From assembly GCF_020026455.1 (NCBI RefSeq), contig NZ_JAHHQJ010000004.1, positions 152,786 to 216,785 of the forward strand: DNA of 64,000 nt, given 5' to 3'. The DNA comes from Alistipes sp. GTDB taxonomy: Bacteria > Bacteroidota > Bacteroidia > Bacteroidales > Rikenellaceae. The notes beneath the pieces were generated by a model. That model saw nothing but the letters and a program-made list of their open reading frames with translations, was not told the origin of the DNA and ran no database searches. Below, piece by piece: positions 53,583 through 62,369 of the stretch (positions within the stretch are counted from its first letter, which is position 1; every line of letters begins with the position of its first letter). The position numbers were made by a program, and so were the translations under genes.

Positions 53583-55172
53583 ATGAAGAAAAAGACATAT
53601 GCGGTGCTCCTGTTGACTGTGTTCTGTGCGGGAACGGGTGTTTTTGCCCAGCCTTCCGCTCCGGAGGAGAACCTGGAAAAATACTATACGCTGGAACGGA
53701 TCCGCTCGAAAAGCGGATGGCTCGTTTCGGACAATGCGGCGGGTTTGATGCTCAATCGGGCGTCGCTCTCCATTGCGGAAGTGGACTATGAATTCGGGCG
53801 GGGCGGCCTGCGCAACGTTACCGATGGGGCCGAAGTGCACGCATTCGGTGTCGGGTCCGAGTCGTACCGCCGGTGGAAGCGGCTTTCCTTCTACGGCAAG
53901 TTGCGTTACGACTATGCGGCTTCGCAGGATCGCAGCTGGGCGGGAAATGCCGACATCGGCGATTCTCCGATGCTGATCGGCGATTCGATTCCCGGAAATA
54001 CGCGCGATGAAACCTATGCCATCGAGGCCGGGGTTGCTTACCGTATGGGGCGCTGGGTGATCGGAGCAATGGGGAAATACGAGGATCGCAGCCTGGCAAA
54101 GCGTCGGGATTCGCGCAATAAAACCACCTCCATGTCTTTGAGTGTGCTGCCGGGTGTGATGTTTACCTCGAAGGCCGTGAATGCGGGTCTCAATTTCGTC
54201 TATCGGCGAACGACGGAGCAGGTCGGCTATGCGGCCTTCGGCACGAATACCACCGGCGGCATGATCTATTTCTTTGAAGGCCTGTGGTTCTATACCAGCC
54301 AGCAGCTCGGGGGAAGCGAGGCCTTCCATGACATCTATTACAAAGGGTCCGAATACGGAGGCGCCGTCCAGTTGGAGCTGAAATTGGGCCGGCGGGTGAA
54401 GTTCTTCAACCAGTTCTCGGCCGAATACGGCAAAATGGAGCGTTTCCGCTTCGAACTGGACCAGCGTCTGGGCGACAACGATCAGTTGACCTACCGCTAT
54501 CTGGGGGTGATTGACATTGCGGGCCGCAACGTCGATCAGCGGCTTTCGGTCGATGCGTCGTTCGGCGACCTGCTGAAATACAACAACATCCAGGAGCTGG
54601 AGCTCGACCCGCATACCGATCAGAAACACTACAGGCAGTATGGCCGCTTCCTGAAATTCTCCCGGCAGCAGCGCCGCGTCGATGCCGATTACAAACTCTA
54701 CGTCAAGCGCAACGAGTGGAGCAGTTCGTGGATCGTCGATGCGGCCTATACCTATTGCCGCACCCGATCGGAGTATACGATCTCCCCGGCGCGCTACAAT
54801 CAGGATCTGCACTGGTCGACACTGATGCTGGGAGCTACGAAGAATTTCTGGTTGGGCAGCCGCAACTGGCTCGACGCGACGCTGCGCGGCGGCTACACGT
54901 TCGGCGGCGGGACCGAGCAGGAGAAGAACTGCCCCGAGGGAGTGCAGATCGACAACGAGAACTACCGCGCCGATCTGCTGGCCCGGGAGTACGGCTTTCT
55001 GACCAACGACCGCCTGAACGGCGAGGCCGGCCTGCGTTATACGCACTGTTTCCCGGCGAAGAAAATAAGCCTGTACGTCGATCTGAAGGGTCGCGCGGCA
55101 TGGGGACGCAGCGGGCTGATGGACGGCAGCCGGCGCGGCGGACTGTTTGCGGCCGTGGGTCTGAACTTCTGA
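53583..55172 (+). CDS. DUF6850-like outer-membrane barrel protein
   Basis: 529 residues: signal peptide (about 1-23), then strand-rich sequence with many aromatic and charged alternations (for example SSSWIVDAAYTYCRTRSEYTI), ending in a terminal Phe after LFAAVGLNF. This is consistent with a large outer-membrane barrel. It starts 12 bases after the lipoprotein stop, and a strong terminator closes the operon. A second outer-membrane pore next to a TonB receptor is unusual; its role is unknown. Confidence 0.78.
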   Translation: MKKKTYAVLLLTVFCAGTGVFAQPSAPEENLEKYYTLERIRSKSGWLVSDNAAGLMLNRASLSIAEVDYEFGRGGLRNVTDGAEVHAFGVGSESYRRWKRLSFYGKLRYDYAASQDRSWAGNADIGDSPMLIGDSIPGNTRDETYAIEAGVAYRMGRWVIGAMGKYEDRSLAKRRDSRNKTTSMSLSVLPGVMFTSKAVNAGLNFVYRRTTEQVGYAAFGTNTTGGMIYFFEGLWFYTSQQLGGSEAFHDIYYKGSEYGGAVQLELKLGRRVKFFNQFSAEYGKMERFRFELDQRLGDNDQLTYRYLGVIDIAGRNVDQRLSVDASFGDLLKYNNIQELELDPHTDQKHYRQYGRFLKFSRQQRRVDADYKLYVKRNEWSSSWIVDAAYTYCRTRSEYTISPARYNQDLHWSTLMLGATKNFWLGSRNWLDATLRGGYTFGGGTEQEKNCPEGVQIDNENYRADLLAREYGFLTNDRLNGEAGLRYTHCFPAKKISLYVDLKGRAAWGRSGLMDGSRRGGLFAAVGLNF

Positions 55173-55189
55173 TCGGCCGGCCGTTGTTG

Positions 55190-55228
55190 AAAACCCCGCA
55201 GGGCGTGTGCAATGTCCTGCGGGGTTTT
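55190..55228 (+). terminator. Terminator of the TonB receptor operon
   Basis: AAAACCCCGCAGG pairs with CCTGCGGGGTTTT and runs into TTG. Confidence 0.9.
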
Positions 55229-55252
55229 TGTTGTCGGGGATCCGTGAAAAAA

Positions 55253-55284
55253 GGGACGGAGGCCTTTCGAAAGACCTCCGTCCC
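55253..55284 (-). terminator. Terminator of the second S46 gene
   Basis: GGGACGGAGG pairs with CCTCCGTCCC around CTTTCGAAAG; on the minus strand it ends in CCTTTTTTCAC. Confidence 0.9.
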
Positions 55285-55308
55285 CGGGCGAAGGATGCGC
55301 CGGGCGGA

Positions 55309-57483
55309 TTATTCCACCAGCTGCATTTCGTCAATCAGCTTTCCGGCGCCGGCGTATTTGTCCATGATCCACAGCACGAAGCGGATATCGACGCAGACCG
55401 TCTTGAAGTTGGTCGGGTGGAAATAGATGTCGCCCGACATCGACTCGCGGTTGCCGTCGAACGCCAGTCCGATCACCTCACCCCGGGCGTTGAGCACCGG
55501 ACTGCCCGAGTTGCCGCCCGTGATGTCGTTGTTGGTGAGGAAGTTGACATACATCCGGCCGTTTTCGCCCCAGCGTCCCCAGTCCCTGTTGCGGATGAGC
55601 GACTGCATTCGCTCGTCGACCCGGAATTCGTAGTCGTTGGGGTTGTATTTCTCGAGGTAGCCGTCGATCGTCGAACGGGAGTCGTAGTGCACGGCGTCCT
55701 TGGGCGAAACCGGACCCACGTTTCCGTAGGTGAGGCGCATTGTCGCGTTGGCGTCGGGATATTGGGGCGTGCCCTCCGATTCGCGCATCTCGTAGATGGC
55801 ATGGGCGTAGCGGAGCTCCTCCTTGTCGGTGTCGATGCCCGATGCCTCCCCGATCTGCCTGAGCTGCTCGGTGAAGCGCCGCGAACCGACCGAATTGGCC
55901 ATCGCCGCCATTGGGTCGGAGAGGATCTCCTCGGCGGTGCGGGGCTGTGCAAACCAGGCGCAGAGCTTTTCGTAGCTGGTGCAGCAGGTGTTTTCGAATG
56001 CGTAGTCGACCAGTGCCGGGACATTGCCCTCGAAGCGGTCGTAAAGCTGTGCCAGTTGCTCGCCCCACATCCTGCGGGGCACGTTGTCGGTGAAATGCTC
56101 CATCATCCGGGCCATCACCTCTCGGTCGGTGGCCAGGTCGAAGTCCTTCATCATGCGGCGGGTGTTGGACTTCACGCCCGCGAAGTTCTTGTCGCCGTCC
56201 TGCACCGAGGCGATGCCGTCGCGCCGCATGCGGTCGACGAGCATGCCGAGACGGTTGGCCGTCATCATCACGTCGCTCGGGCGAATCCACGTCTCCTGGA
56301 AGTAGCACTTTTCGCGCACGGCTTCGGCGCGGGCCTCATAACCCTTTTTGAGGTTGGCGAGCAGGTCGCCGTATTGGGCTTTGCGGGTCGGGCTGGCGTC
56401 GATCCAGGCGGCGAGGCGTGCCTCCTCGGCGGCGCGGATGCCGATTACGTCGTAACGGCGCAGACAGATGTTCTCCCACTTGGCATAGTCGGCGTAGTTG
56501 CTGATGTTGAAATACTTGTCGCTGTACATCAGCCGCACGTCCGGGTCGGCCTCCATGTGGCGCAGCATGATGTCGAGACGCTCGCGGCGCGCCTTGATCA
56601 CCACGGGATTGGTCACATACTCCTTTTCGCGTACGGCCGACGAGGATAGATAGCGGTTGGTGCGGCCCGGAAATCCGATCACCATGGCGTAGTCTCCGTC
56701 GTGGATGCCGCCCGTGGCGATCTGCAGCACCTTGCGGGGCGTGATGGGCACATTGTCCTTCGAGTAGGGTGCCGGGCGCCCCTTCGCGTCGCCGTAGACG
56801 CGGTAGAGGGCGAAGTCGCCCTTGTGCTGGGGCCATCCCCAGTTGTCCTGCTCGCCGCCGAAGGCCCCGATTTTCGCGGGAGGCGCGCCTGCGAGACGCA
56901 CGTCACGATAGATCTCGTAGTAGAAAAGCAGGAATTTTTTGCCCTTCCACATCGAGGCGCACTCCACGTCGAAGTGAGTCTGCCGGCCGTATTTCCGTTC
57001 GAGGATGCCGTAGATCTTGCGTGTCCCGAAGAGCCCCAGACTGTTGGCCCTTTCGAGAGAGTCGCGTATGGCCAGAGCCTCGTCCGTCACGTCGCGGACC
57101 TGGCGCAGGAAGGTCACGGTCTTGCCCTTGAGCGGCAATTCGTCCTTTGGGTCGAGGGCCCAGAAGCCCTCTTCGAGGTAGTTCTTCGCGGGGGTGCTCA
57201 ACGCGTGGATGTCGCCGTAGGCCACGTGGTGGTTGGTGATGACGAGACCCCGGTCCGAAATCACGCTGCCCGTACCCATGCCGCCGTCGATGGCCACAAT
57301 GGCGTTGCACAGCGCCGGGGACTCCTCGTTGTAAATCTCCCCGGGTTTGAGTTTCAGCCCCGCCTTCTTCATCCGGGGGTAGATCACGTTCTGGAACGTG
57401 CTGACCAGCCACATACCCTCGTCGGCCGTCGCCGCACCCGGGAGCAGGAGACAGCCCAGCAGGTAAAAAATCGCTTTTTTCAT
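55309..57483 (-). CDS. S46 dipeptidyl-peptidase (DPP7-like), second copy
   Basis: 724 residues: signal peptide (about 1-20), His in VITNHHVAYG (about 86), Asp region DNWGWPQHKGDF, and Ser about 659 in GNSGSPVLN. The specificity position 18 residues after the Ser is Gly, as in the first copy. It releases dipeptides in the periplasm. A terminator of the Fe-S protein gene lies just upstream, so it is transcribed separately or by readthrough. Confidence 0.93.
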   Translation of the reverse strand: MKKAIFYLLGCLLLPGAATADEGMWLVSTFQNVIYPRMKKAGLKLKPGEIYNEESPALCNAIVAIDGGMGTGSVISDRGLVITNHHVAYGDIHALSTPAKNYLEEGFWALDPKDELPLKGKTVTFLRQVRDVTDEALAIRDSLERANSLGLFGTRKIYGILERKYGRQTHFDVECASMWKGKKFLLFYYEIYRDVRLAGAPPAKIGAFGGEQDNWGWPQHKGDFALYRVYGDAKGRPAPYSKDNVPITPRKVLQIATGGIHDGDYAMVIGFPGRTNRYLSSSAVREKEYVTNPVVIKARRERLDIMLRHMEADPDVRLMYSDKYFNISNYADYAKWENICLRRYDVIGIRAAEEARLAAWIDASPTRKAQYGDLLANLKKGYEARAEAVREKCYFQETWIRPSDVMMTANRLGMLVDRMRRDGIASVQDGDKNFAGVKSNTRRMMKDFDLATDREVMARMMEHFTDNVPRRMWGEQLAQLYDRFEGNVPALVDYAFENTCCTSYEKLCAWFAQPRTAEEILSDPMAAMANSVGSRRFTEQLRQIGEASGIDTDKEELRYAHAIYEMRESEGTPQYPDANATMRLTYGNVGPVSPKDAVHYDSRSTIDGYLEKYNPNDYEFRVDERMQSLIRNRDWGRWGENGRMYVNFLTNNDITGGNSGSPVLNARGEVIGLAFDGNRESMSGDIYFHPTNFKTVCVDIRFVLWIMDKYAGAGKLIDEMQLVE

Positions 57484-57508
57484 AGTCTTCTCGGTTTATC
57501 GCGAAAAA

Positions 57509-57531
57509 GGGGCCTGCCTGTCACAAGCCCC
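57509..57531 (-). terminator. Terminator of the membrane Fe-S protein gene
   Basis: On the minus strand, GGGGCTTG pairs with CAGGCCCC (one G-U pair), then TTTTTCG. Confidence 0.75.
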
Positions 57532-57546
57532 CGTATGTATGTTGCC

Positions 57547-59505
57547 TCAGAGCGTGTGCCCTTCGGCTCTGAAGGAGAACTTCGGTTCCTCGTCCTTGAG
57601 CGATCCGTCCTTGTATTTCACGGGCCACACCTTGGCGTTGAGCAGTTCGTTCCAGATCTTCGCGTCGTCCCACATCGACCGGACGTAGACGATCCTCAGT
57701 ACGGGAACCTCCTCGTCGTTCAGCGCCACGTCGAGCCGCGTGATGCCCTCCTTGAGGGCGAGGAATCCGCGGAAATAGGGGAAGCTGCGCTTGATGAGCG
57801 GCTTCTCGATGCCCCGGCACTCGACTTCGTAGACTCCCTTGGGGTACTTTGCGTCGTCGCCGTACGTCTCGCTGTTCTGCCTGAACGGAGCCGAGAGGTT
57901 GCGGGTCTGCTCGAACATCAGGTCGAGGAACTCGCGGCGTCCGATCCTGCCGGCGGCGGGGTCGTAGCTCTTGAGGCGGTAGTGAACCGGAATCGTGCGG
58001 ATTTTGCCGCCGTGAGCCGGCATGCGGGCCTCCTTGACCTCGATCGAGTCGCGGAGCATCTCTTCGGCGATTTCGACCGACGGGTCGATGTAGAGCGTGA
58101 CGGCCACCGGACAGTCGTATTGGGCGTCGAAGCCGCAGATGCCGTCGATCTTGCGCAGGATGGCCCCGAAGTAGACCATGTCCATCTTGTCGTGGAGCCC
58201 CTCGACGCCGATGCGGACCACCGACAGCGAGTCGACGCCGGCTTTGGGCGTTGCGAACTTCATGGTCGTCGGCGAGAAGATCGCCTTGTCGATGCTTTGC
58301 TCGTCGATCGCCTTGGGATCGTAGCTGATGACCACGGCATGGCGTTTCACGAATGTTTTCACACCGTAGATGCCCGGCACTTTCTGCATCTTCGCGGAGA
58401 AGGCTTTCGAACTGCCGAAACATTTTACCGACGTGAGCCCCTCGATTTCGTAGGTCTGCAGTCCTGCGACCTGTTCGTATTCGCTCCACTTCTCGTCGAT
58501 GGTCGGGAGTTCCCAGTGGCTGCCGAACCACAGCGCCGAGGCGAAGAGCACAACGGCCAGCATGCCGGGCAGCCAGCGCAGCGAGCGTTTGCCGCCGACC
58601 TGCAGCGAGCCTTCGGGGCAGGCCGAGACGCACGTTCCGCAGAGCGTGCAGTCGATGTGTCTCACCTTGTCGAGGTTCTTGATGTCGATCGAATAGGGAC
58701 ATTTGCGGCGGCAGACGTCGCACCCGGTGCACGTGGCTTCGTCGCGGACGATGCGCAGCAGCGGGAACACCCTGCTCTTGAGATAGATCATCTCCCAGAG
58801 GTAGCCGACGGCGCAGGCGGCGCCCAGTGCCCATACCCAGGCCGAAGCCACGCCCAGGAGTCCGAGCACCCACATCAGGATGACGATGCCCGCGAAGGTG
58901 ATGGTGAACTTGAAGATGTTGCTCAACGCCCCCAGCGGACAGATGTATTTGCACCAGAACATTTTGACGAAAAAGCTGCCGAGGAAGAGCAGCGTGACCG
59001 AAATGACGGTCATCCAAGCGGTGATCTCACCCCTGAATCCCGTGGCAATGGCGTAATAGGGGTCGAAATTCTTGCAGAAAAGTTCGCTGCTCGAAGCCGA
59101 CATGTAGAATACGTAGAACAGCAGCACGTATTTGACGGCGCGGAGCAGACGGTCGGCGATGCTCCCCGGGCGGATTGTGACGCTGACCTTCAGTTTTTTG
59201 CCGCCCCTGCCCATCCATTCGCTGACAGTTTCCAGCGGACAGAGGTAGCCGCAGAAGAGTTTGCTGAAGAGGATCACTCCCAGGGCGAGCATGACGCCCA
59301 CCATGATCTGTGTCATGGACATCGTGCATGCCAGCGAGTTGTTGACCAGGTAGCTGCCCAGTGCCTGCAGACCACCGAACGGGCAGTAGGCCTCCACGTC
59401 TGCGGGTGTCTCCCCGAGCGTCACCCCGTAGACCACAAATCCCGCGATTGCCGCAAGCGTGCCCCACTGCAGCAAATTCTTTAACCAGTTGCTTTTTCTT
59501 TTCAT
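57547..59505 (-). CDS. Membrane-bound ferredoxin-like protein with degenerate HMA-like domain
   Basis: 652 residues from the ATG of MKRKSNWLKNLLQWGTLAAI. Several membrane helices are interspersed with NapH/NosR/CcoG-type Cys motifs CGYLCP (85-90) and CKYICP (185-190). Two 4Fe-4S sites follow (Cys 259, 262, 265, 269 and 286, 289, 292, 296). A C-terminal region (about 353-412) has the layout of a heavy-metal-associated domain, but its CxxC is replaced by CFGSS. The rest of the C-terminus is unassigned. It probably passes electrons across the inner membrane; the acceptor is unknown. Confidence 0.85.
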   Translation of the reverse strand: MKRKSNWLKNLLQWGTLAAIAGFVVYGVTLGETPADVEAYCPFGGLQALGSYLVNNSLACTMSMTQIMVGVMLALGVILFSKLFCGYLCPLETVSEWMGRGGKKLKVSVTIRPGSIADRLLRAVKYVLLFYVFYMSASSSELFCKNFDPYYAIATGFRGEITAWMTVISVTLLFLGSFFVKMFWCKYICPLGALSNIFKFTITFAGIVILMWVLGLLGVASAWVWALGAACAVGYLWEMIYLKSRVFPLLRIVRDEATCTGCDVCRRKCPYSIDIKNLDKVRHIDCTLCGTCVSACPEGSLQVGGKRSLRWLPGMLAVVLFASALWFGSHWELPTIDEKWSEYEQVAGLQTYEIEGLTSVKCFGSSKAFSAKMQKVPGIYGVKTFVKRHAVVISYDPKAIDEQSIDKAIFSPTTMKFATPKAGVDSLSVVRIGVEGLHDKMDMVYFGAILRKIDGICGFDAQYDCPVAVTLYIDPSVEIAEEMLRDSIEVKEARMPAHGGKIRTIPVHYRLKSYDPAAGRIGRREFLDLMFEQTRNLSAPFRQNSETYGDDAKYPKGVYEVECRGIEKPLIKRSFPYFRGFLALKEGITRLDVALNDEEVPVLRIVYVRSMWDDAKIWNELLNAKVWPVKYKDGSLKDEEPKFSFRAEGHTL

Positions 59506-59541
59506 TGTTCGGGTTGTAATGTAAATGATGTGTGTGTGATA

Positions 59542-59549
59542 CAAAGATA
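59542..59549 (-). promoter_or_regulatory. Promoter -7 element of the membrane Fe-S gene
   Basis: The minus strand reads TATCTTTG 36 bases upstream of the ATG. Confidence 0.6.
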
Positions 59550-59688
59550 CGAATTTTGAAGTTCGGTTGCTACGCGGCATCCGTTTTTTGGGCCTTCCGT
59601 GCGTCCTTTTCGTGTATTTGCCCGATTGTGGGGCACAATCGGGCGCATGACCGATCGAAAAACAGCCTCCAATCCGGGCGGCAGGACA

Positions 59689-59772
59689 CCCGCCGTGACA
59701 CTCGCCGTGGCACCCGCCCTGACACTCGCCGTGACTCCTGCCGTGATGCCTGCCCTGACATCTGCCGTCGGG
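59689..59772. repeat. 12-base minisatellite, seven units
   Basis: Seven imperfect 12-base units (consensus YCYGCCSTGACA) in a row, with no gaps, in the spacer between the Fe-S protein gene and GH97. Six units differ from the consensus by few bases. Open frames through it are repeat artefacts. Confidence 0.9.
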
Positions 59773-59822
59773 AGCTCCGTGCGCGGGAGTTCCCCCGGGC
59801 ATGGATTCCGATTTTCGAAACG

Positions 59823-59855
59823 AAACCCGGACGGCCTCGATGGCCGCCCGGGTTT
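59823..59855 (-). terminator. Terminator of GH97 gene
   Basis: AAACCCGG pairs with CCGGGTTT around an inner CGGCC/GGCCG pairing, just downstream of the leftward GH97 stop. Confidence 0.7.
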
Positions 59856-59875
59856 TCCGTGTGTGTCGTCGTGCG

Positions 59876-61873
59876 CTATTTGCGCGTAATCTTCAGGGCG
59901 AAGCCCCCTCCCGGGGCCATCGCCACCGTCAGTTTCCGGTCGGCGGGGATTTCGACCTGCTCGCGTTTGTAGTCGCGGGCCGCCTTGTCGGCATTGACGC
60001 CGTCGCGGAACAGTTCCGCAGTGTAGTCGCCCTCGCCCAGAAAGCCGAGGTCGATGGTCAGGGAGCGGGCACTCCAGTCGGTCATGCCGCCGACATACCA
60101 GGTGTCGCCCTTGCGGCGTGCGATGGAGACATACTCCCCGACACGGCCGTCGAGGCCCACGGTCTCATCCCACGTCGTCGGAACGGAGGCGATGAACCCG
60201 GTGCATTCCGGCTCGCCCATGTAGTTCGACGGCGAGTCGCACAGCATGTTGAACGGCGATTCGAAGATCACGTATTCGGCCAGCTGGCGGCAGCGCGTGC
60301 CCTGGCTCATGGCCTCGGAATGCACGGGGCGGAAGTTCTGGCGTGTGGCGTTGCGCATCGCTCCCTGCGTGTAGTCCATCGGTCCGGCGAGCATGCGGAT
60401 GAATGGGATCGTCACGTCGTAGGTCACCATGTCGGTCTTCGCGCTGGACCACTTCATCTGTTCCAGCCCGAATACCCCTTCGAAGTTGAGCATGTTGGGG
60501 TAGGTGCGCTGAATTCCCGCGGGTTTGTGATAGCCGTGCATGTCGAGGAACAGGTGGTATTTGGCGGCGGTTTCCGCCAGGCGGTAGGTGAAGTCGGCGA
60601 TCTTCTGGTCGTCGCGGTCGATGAAATCGACCTTGAAGCCCTTGATTCCCATCTCCGAGTAGTGCTTGCAGACACGTTCGAGATCGCGCTCCACGGCATG
60701 GAATCCGGCCCAGAGGACGAGACCCACGCCGCGCTCCTTGCCGTAGGCGACCAGTTCGGGCAGGTCAATTTCGGGGATGACCTGGAAAAGGTCGGCTTTT
60801 TTGTTCACGGCCCAGCCTTCGTCGAGAATGACGTATTCGATGCCGTGGTCGGCGGCGAAGTCGATGTAGTATTTATAGGTTTCGTTGTTGATCCCCGACT
60901 CGAAGTCCACGCCGTAGAGGTTCCAGGCGTTCCACCAGTCCCAGGCCACCTTGCCGGGTTTGATCCACGAAACATCCTCCACGCGCGACGGAGCGGCGAG
61001 GCGGTAGACCATGTCGTTGTCGGCCAGCTGGATGTCGCGTTCGGCGATGGCGAAGATGCGCCACGGGAAGGTGCGGGTCCCCGAGGTGCGGGCGATGAAC
61101 TCCTCGCGCTCGGTCACCAGCAGCTGCAGTTCGTTGTATCCGCCCTGCTCCACCTTGGCCGGACAGGGTGCGAAGTTGCCCCGCAGGGCCTTTTCTCCCG
61201 TGGGGTTGTAGAGGTACATGCCCGGATAGTCCTCCAGATCGGACTCGGCGATGACGATTTTCGCCGTTCCGGCGTCTGCCAGTACGGGCAGGAAGGCCAG
61301 GCGGTCGTTGGCGACCTGCGAGACGGGCTGGGTGTCGTAGGTGTTTTCGAAGCTGGAGAAGTAGTAGCGGGCCAGTCCCGATTCCCGCTTGCTGTCGCGG
61401 GCGTAGGGGACCAGCGTCGTGAAGTCCTCCGGGAAGCGGATGTCCACCAGCTCGTCGGCGACGGTGATTTCGCCTTTCATCGAGGTGCGGAACCGGTAGG
61501 CCGTACCGTCGTCATAGGCCCGGAAGTCGATTCCGTAGCCGCCTTTGAACGTAAGCGACAGCGCGTTGTAACGATCCTCGACGGTGCTGCGCTTGTAAAG
61601 GGGTGCCTCGATGGTCTCGTCGACATGCTGCGTCGACGCCTTGCGCACCGCGGCCTTCCGGCCGAGCACGCGTCCGTCGGCGAGCGTGAGCGAAAGGGGC
61701 GAGGGGGCGATCAATTCTTTGCCGTTGTGTGCAATGGAGTAGGTGACGGCATCGGCGCCTACATCCACGCGCACGGTGATTTTCCCGTCGGGAGATTTCA
61801 GGTCATAGGTCTTGGCTGCGGAGATTCCGGTCCCGGCTCCGAATAGCAGAAGGGTCAGAAGTAGTTTTTTCAT
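59876..61873 (-). CDS. Glycoside hydrolase family 97 (retaining alpha-galactosidase-like)
   Basis: 665 residues: signal peptide (about 1-19), N-terminal beta-sandwich (about 20-280), (beta/alpha)8 catalytic barrel, and C-terminal beta domain. The barrel segment GIKGFKVDFIDRDDQ has the Asp that acts as nucleophile in the retaining members, whereas inverting SusB-like enzymes lack it, so alpha-galactosidase-type activity is favoured. Other blocks include EYVILDEGWAVNKK and DMHGYHKPAGIQRTYPN. Exported to the periplasm. It is not next to a SusC/SusD pair. Confidence 0.93.
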   Translation of the reverse strand: MKKLLLTLLLFGAGTGISAAKTYDLKSPDGKITVRVDVGADAVTYSIAHNGKELIAPSPLSLTLADGRVLGRKAAVRKASTQHVDETIEAPLYKRSTVEDRYNALSLTFKGGYGIDFRAYDDGTAYRFRTSMKGEITVADELVDIRFPEDFTTLVPYARDSKRESGLARYYFSSFENTYDTQPVSQVANDRLAFLPVLADAGTAKIVIAESDLEDYPGMYLYNPTGEKALRGNFAPCPAKVEQGGYNELQLLVTEREEFIARTSGTRTFPWRIFAIAERDIQLADNDMVYRLAAPSRVEDVSWIKPGKVAWDWWNAWNLYGVDFESGINNETYKYYIDFAADHGIEYVILDEGWAVNKKADLFQVIPEIDLPELVAYGKERGVGLVLWAGFHAVERDLERVCKHYSEMGIKGFKVDFIDRDDQKIADFTYRLAETAAKYHLFLDMHGYHKPAGIQRTYPNMLNFEGVFGLEQMKWSSAKTDMVTYDVTIPFIRMLAGPMDYTQGAMRNATRQNFRPVHSEAMSQGTRCRQLAEYVIFESPFNMLCDSPSNYMGEPECTGFIASVPTTWDETVGLDGRVGEYVSIARRKGDTWYVGGMTDWSARSLTIDLGFLGEGDYTAELFRDGVNADKAARDYKREQVEIPADRKLTVAMAPGGGFALKITRK

Positions 61874-62071
61874 AATGGATCATTGGGTTTGGGAACGAAA
61901 GATAATGAAAAAAAACGAAAGTCGGCGTTCCCGACGAAAAATCGGCTGCTTTTCCCGCCAGGCACCCTTCCCGGTATTGCGTCGGGGCCGGAAGAGGGTG
62001 CCGGCAGCCCGCAACGACGTGCCGGGCCGCCGGGCGGGCTCGTCCCGCTGCGCGACGCCGCTTTCGACACC

Positions 62072-62156
62072 GTGCGGCAGTGCTCTCCGTGTGGCAGTAC
62101 TCTCCGTGCTGCAGAACTCCTCGTACGCCAGAACTCCCCGTGCGGCTTAACTCCCC
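62072..62156. repeat. 17-base minisatellite, five units
   Basis: Five contiguous 17-base units (consensus near GTGYGGCAGWACTCYCC): 62072-62088, 62089-62105, 62106-62122, 62123-62139 and 62140-62156, with a degenerate sixth. It differs in unit and length from the 12-base repeat 2.3 kb away. Confidence 0.9.
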
Positions 62157-62308
62157 GCGTGGCGGCGTGCGGCAGTTTCGCGCCTTTCGTTGTCCGAAAG
62201 GATGCGGAGGGGCACCGGCTGCCGACTTTTCGGGAGGAATTTGGGCCTGCTGGGCCCGGTCCGACAAATTTTGAGCCTGAAATGCTCCCGATTGCCCGGC
62301 CGTTTCCG

Positions 62309-62316
62309 TATATTTG
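62309..62316 (+). promoter_or_regulatory. Promoter -7 element of the radical SAM gene
   Basis: TATATTTG 53 bases upstream of the ATG. Confidence 0.65.
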
Positions 62317-62369
62317 TCGAAAATAATTGCGGACGCGGTCCGTTTCATGCGTAAATCTGGTAATCTCCT

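Larger units (their letters stand above)
61905..62369. other. Intergenic region with tandem 17-mers and a rightward promoter
   Basis: About 465 bases between the GH97 start and the radical SAM gene. It holds the 17-base minisatellite and the promoter described separately. A leftward near-consensus -7 TATCTTTC (61897-61904) may start GH97 transcription. No gene is supported. Confidence 0.5.
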
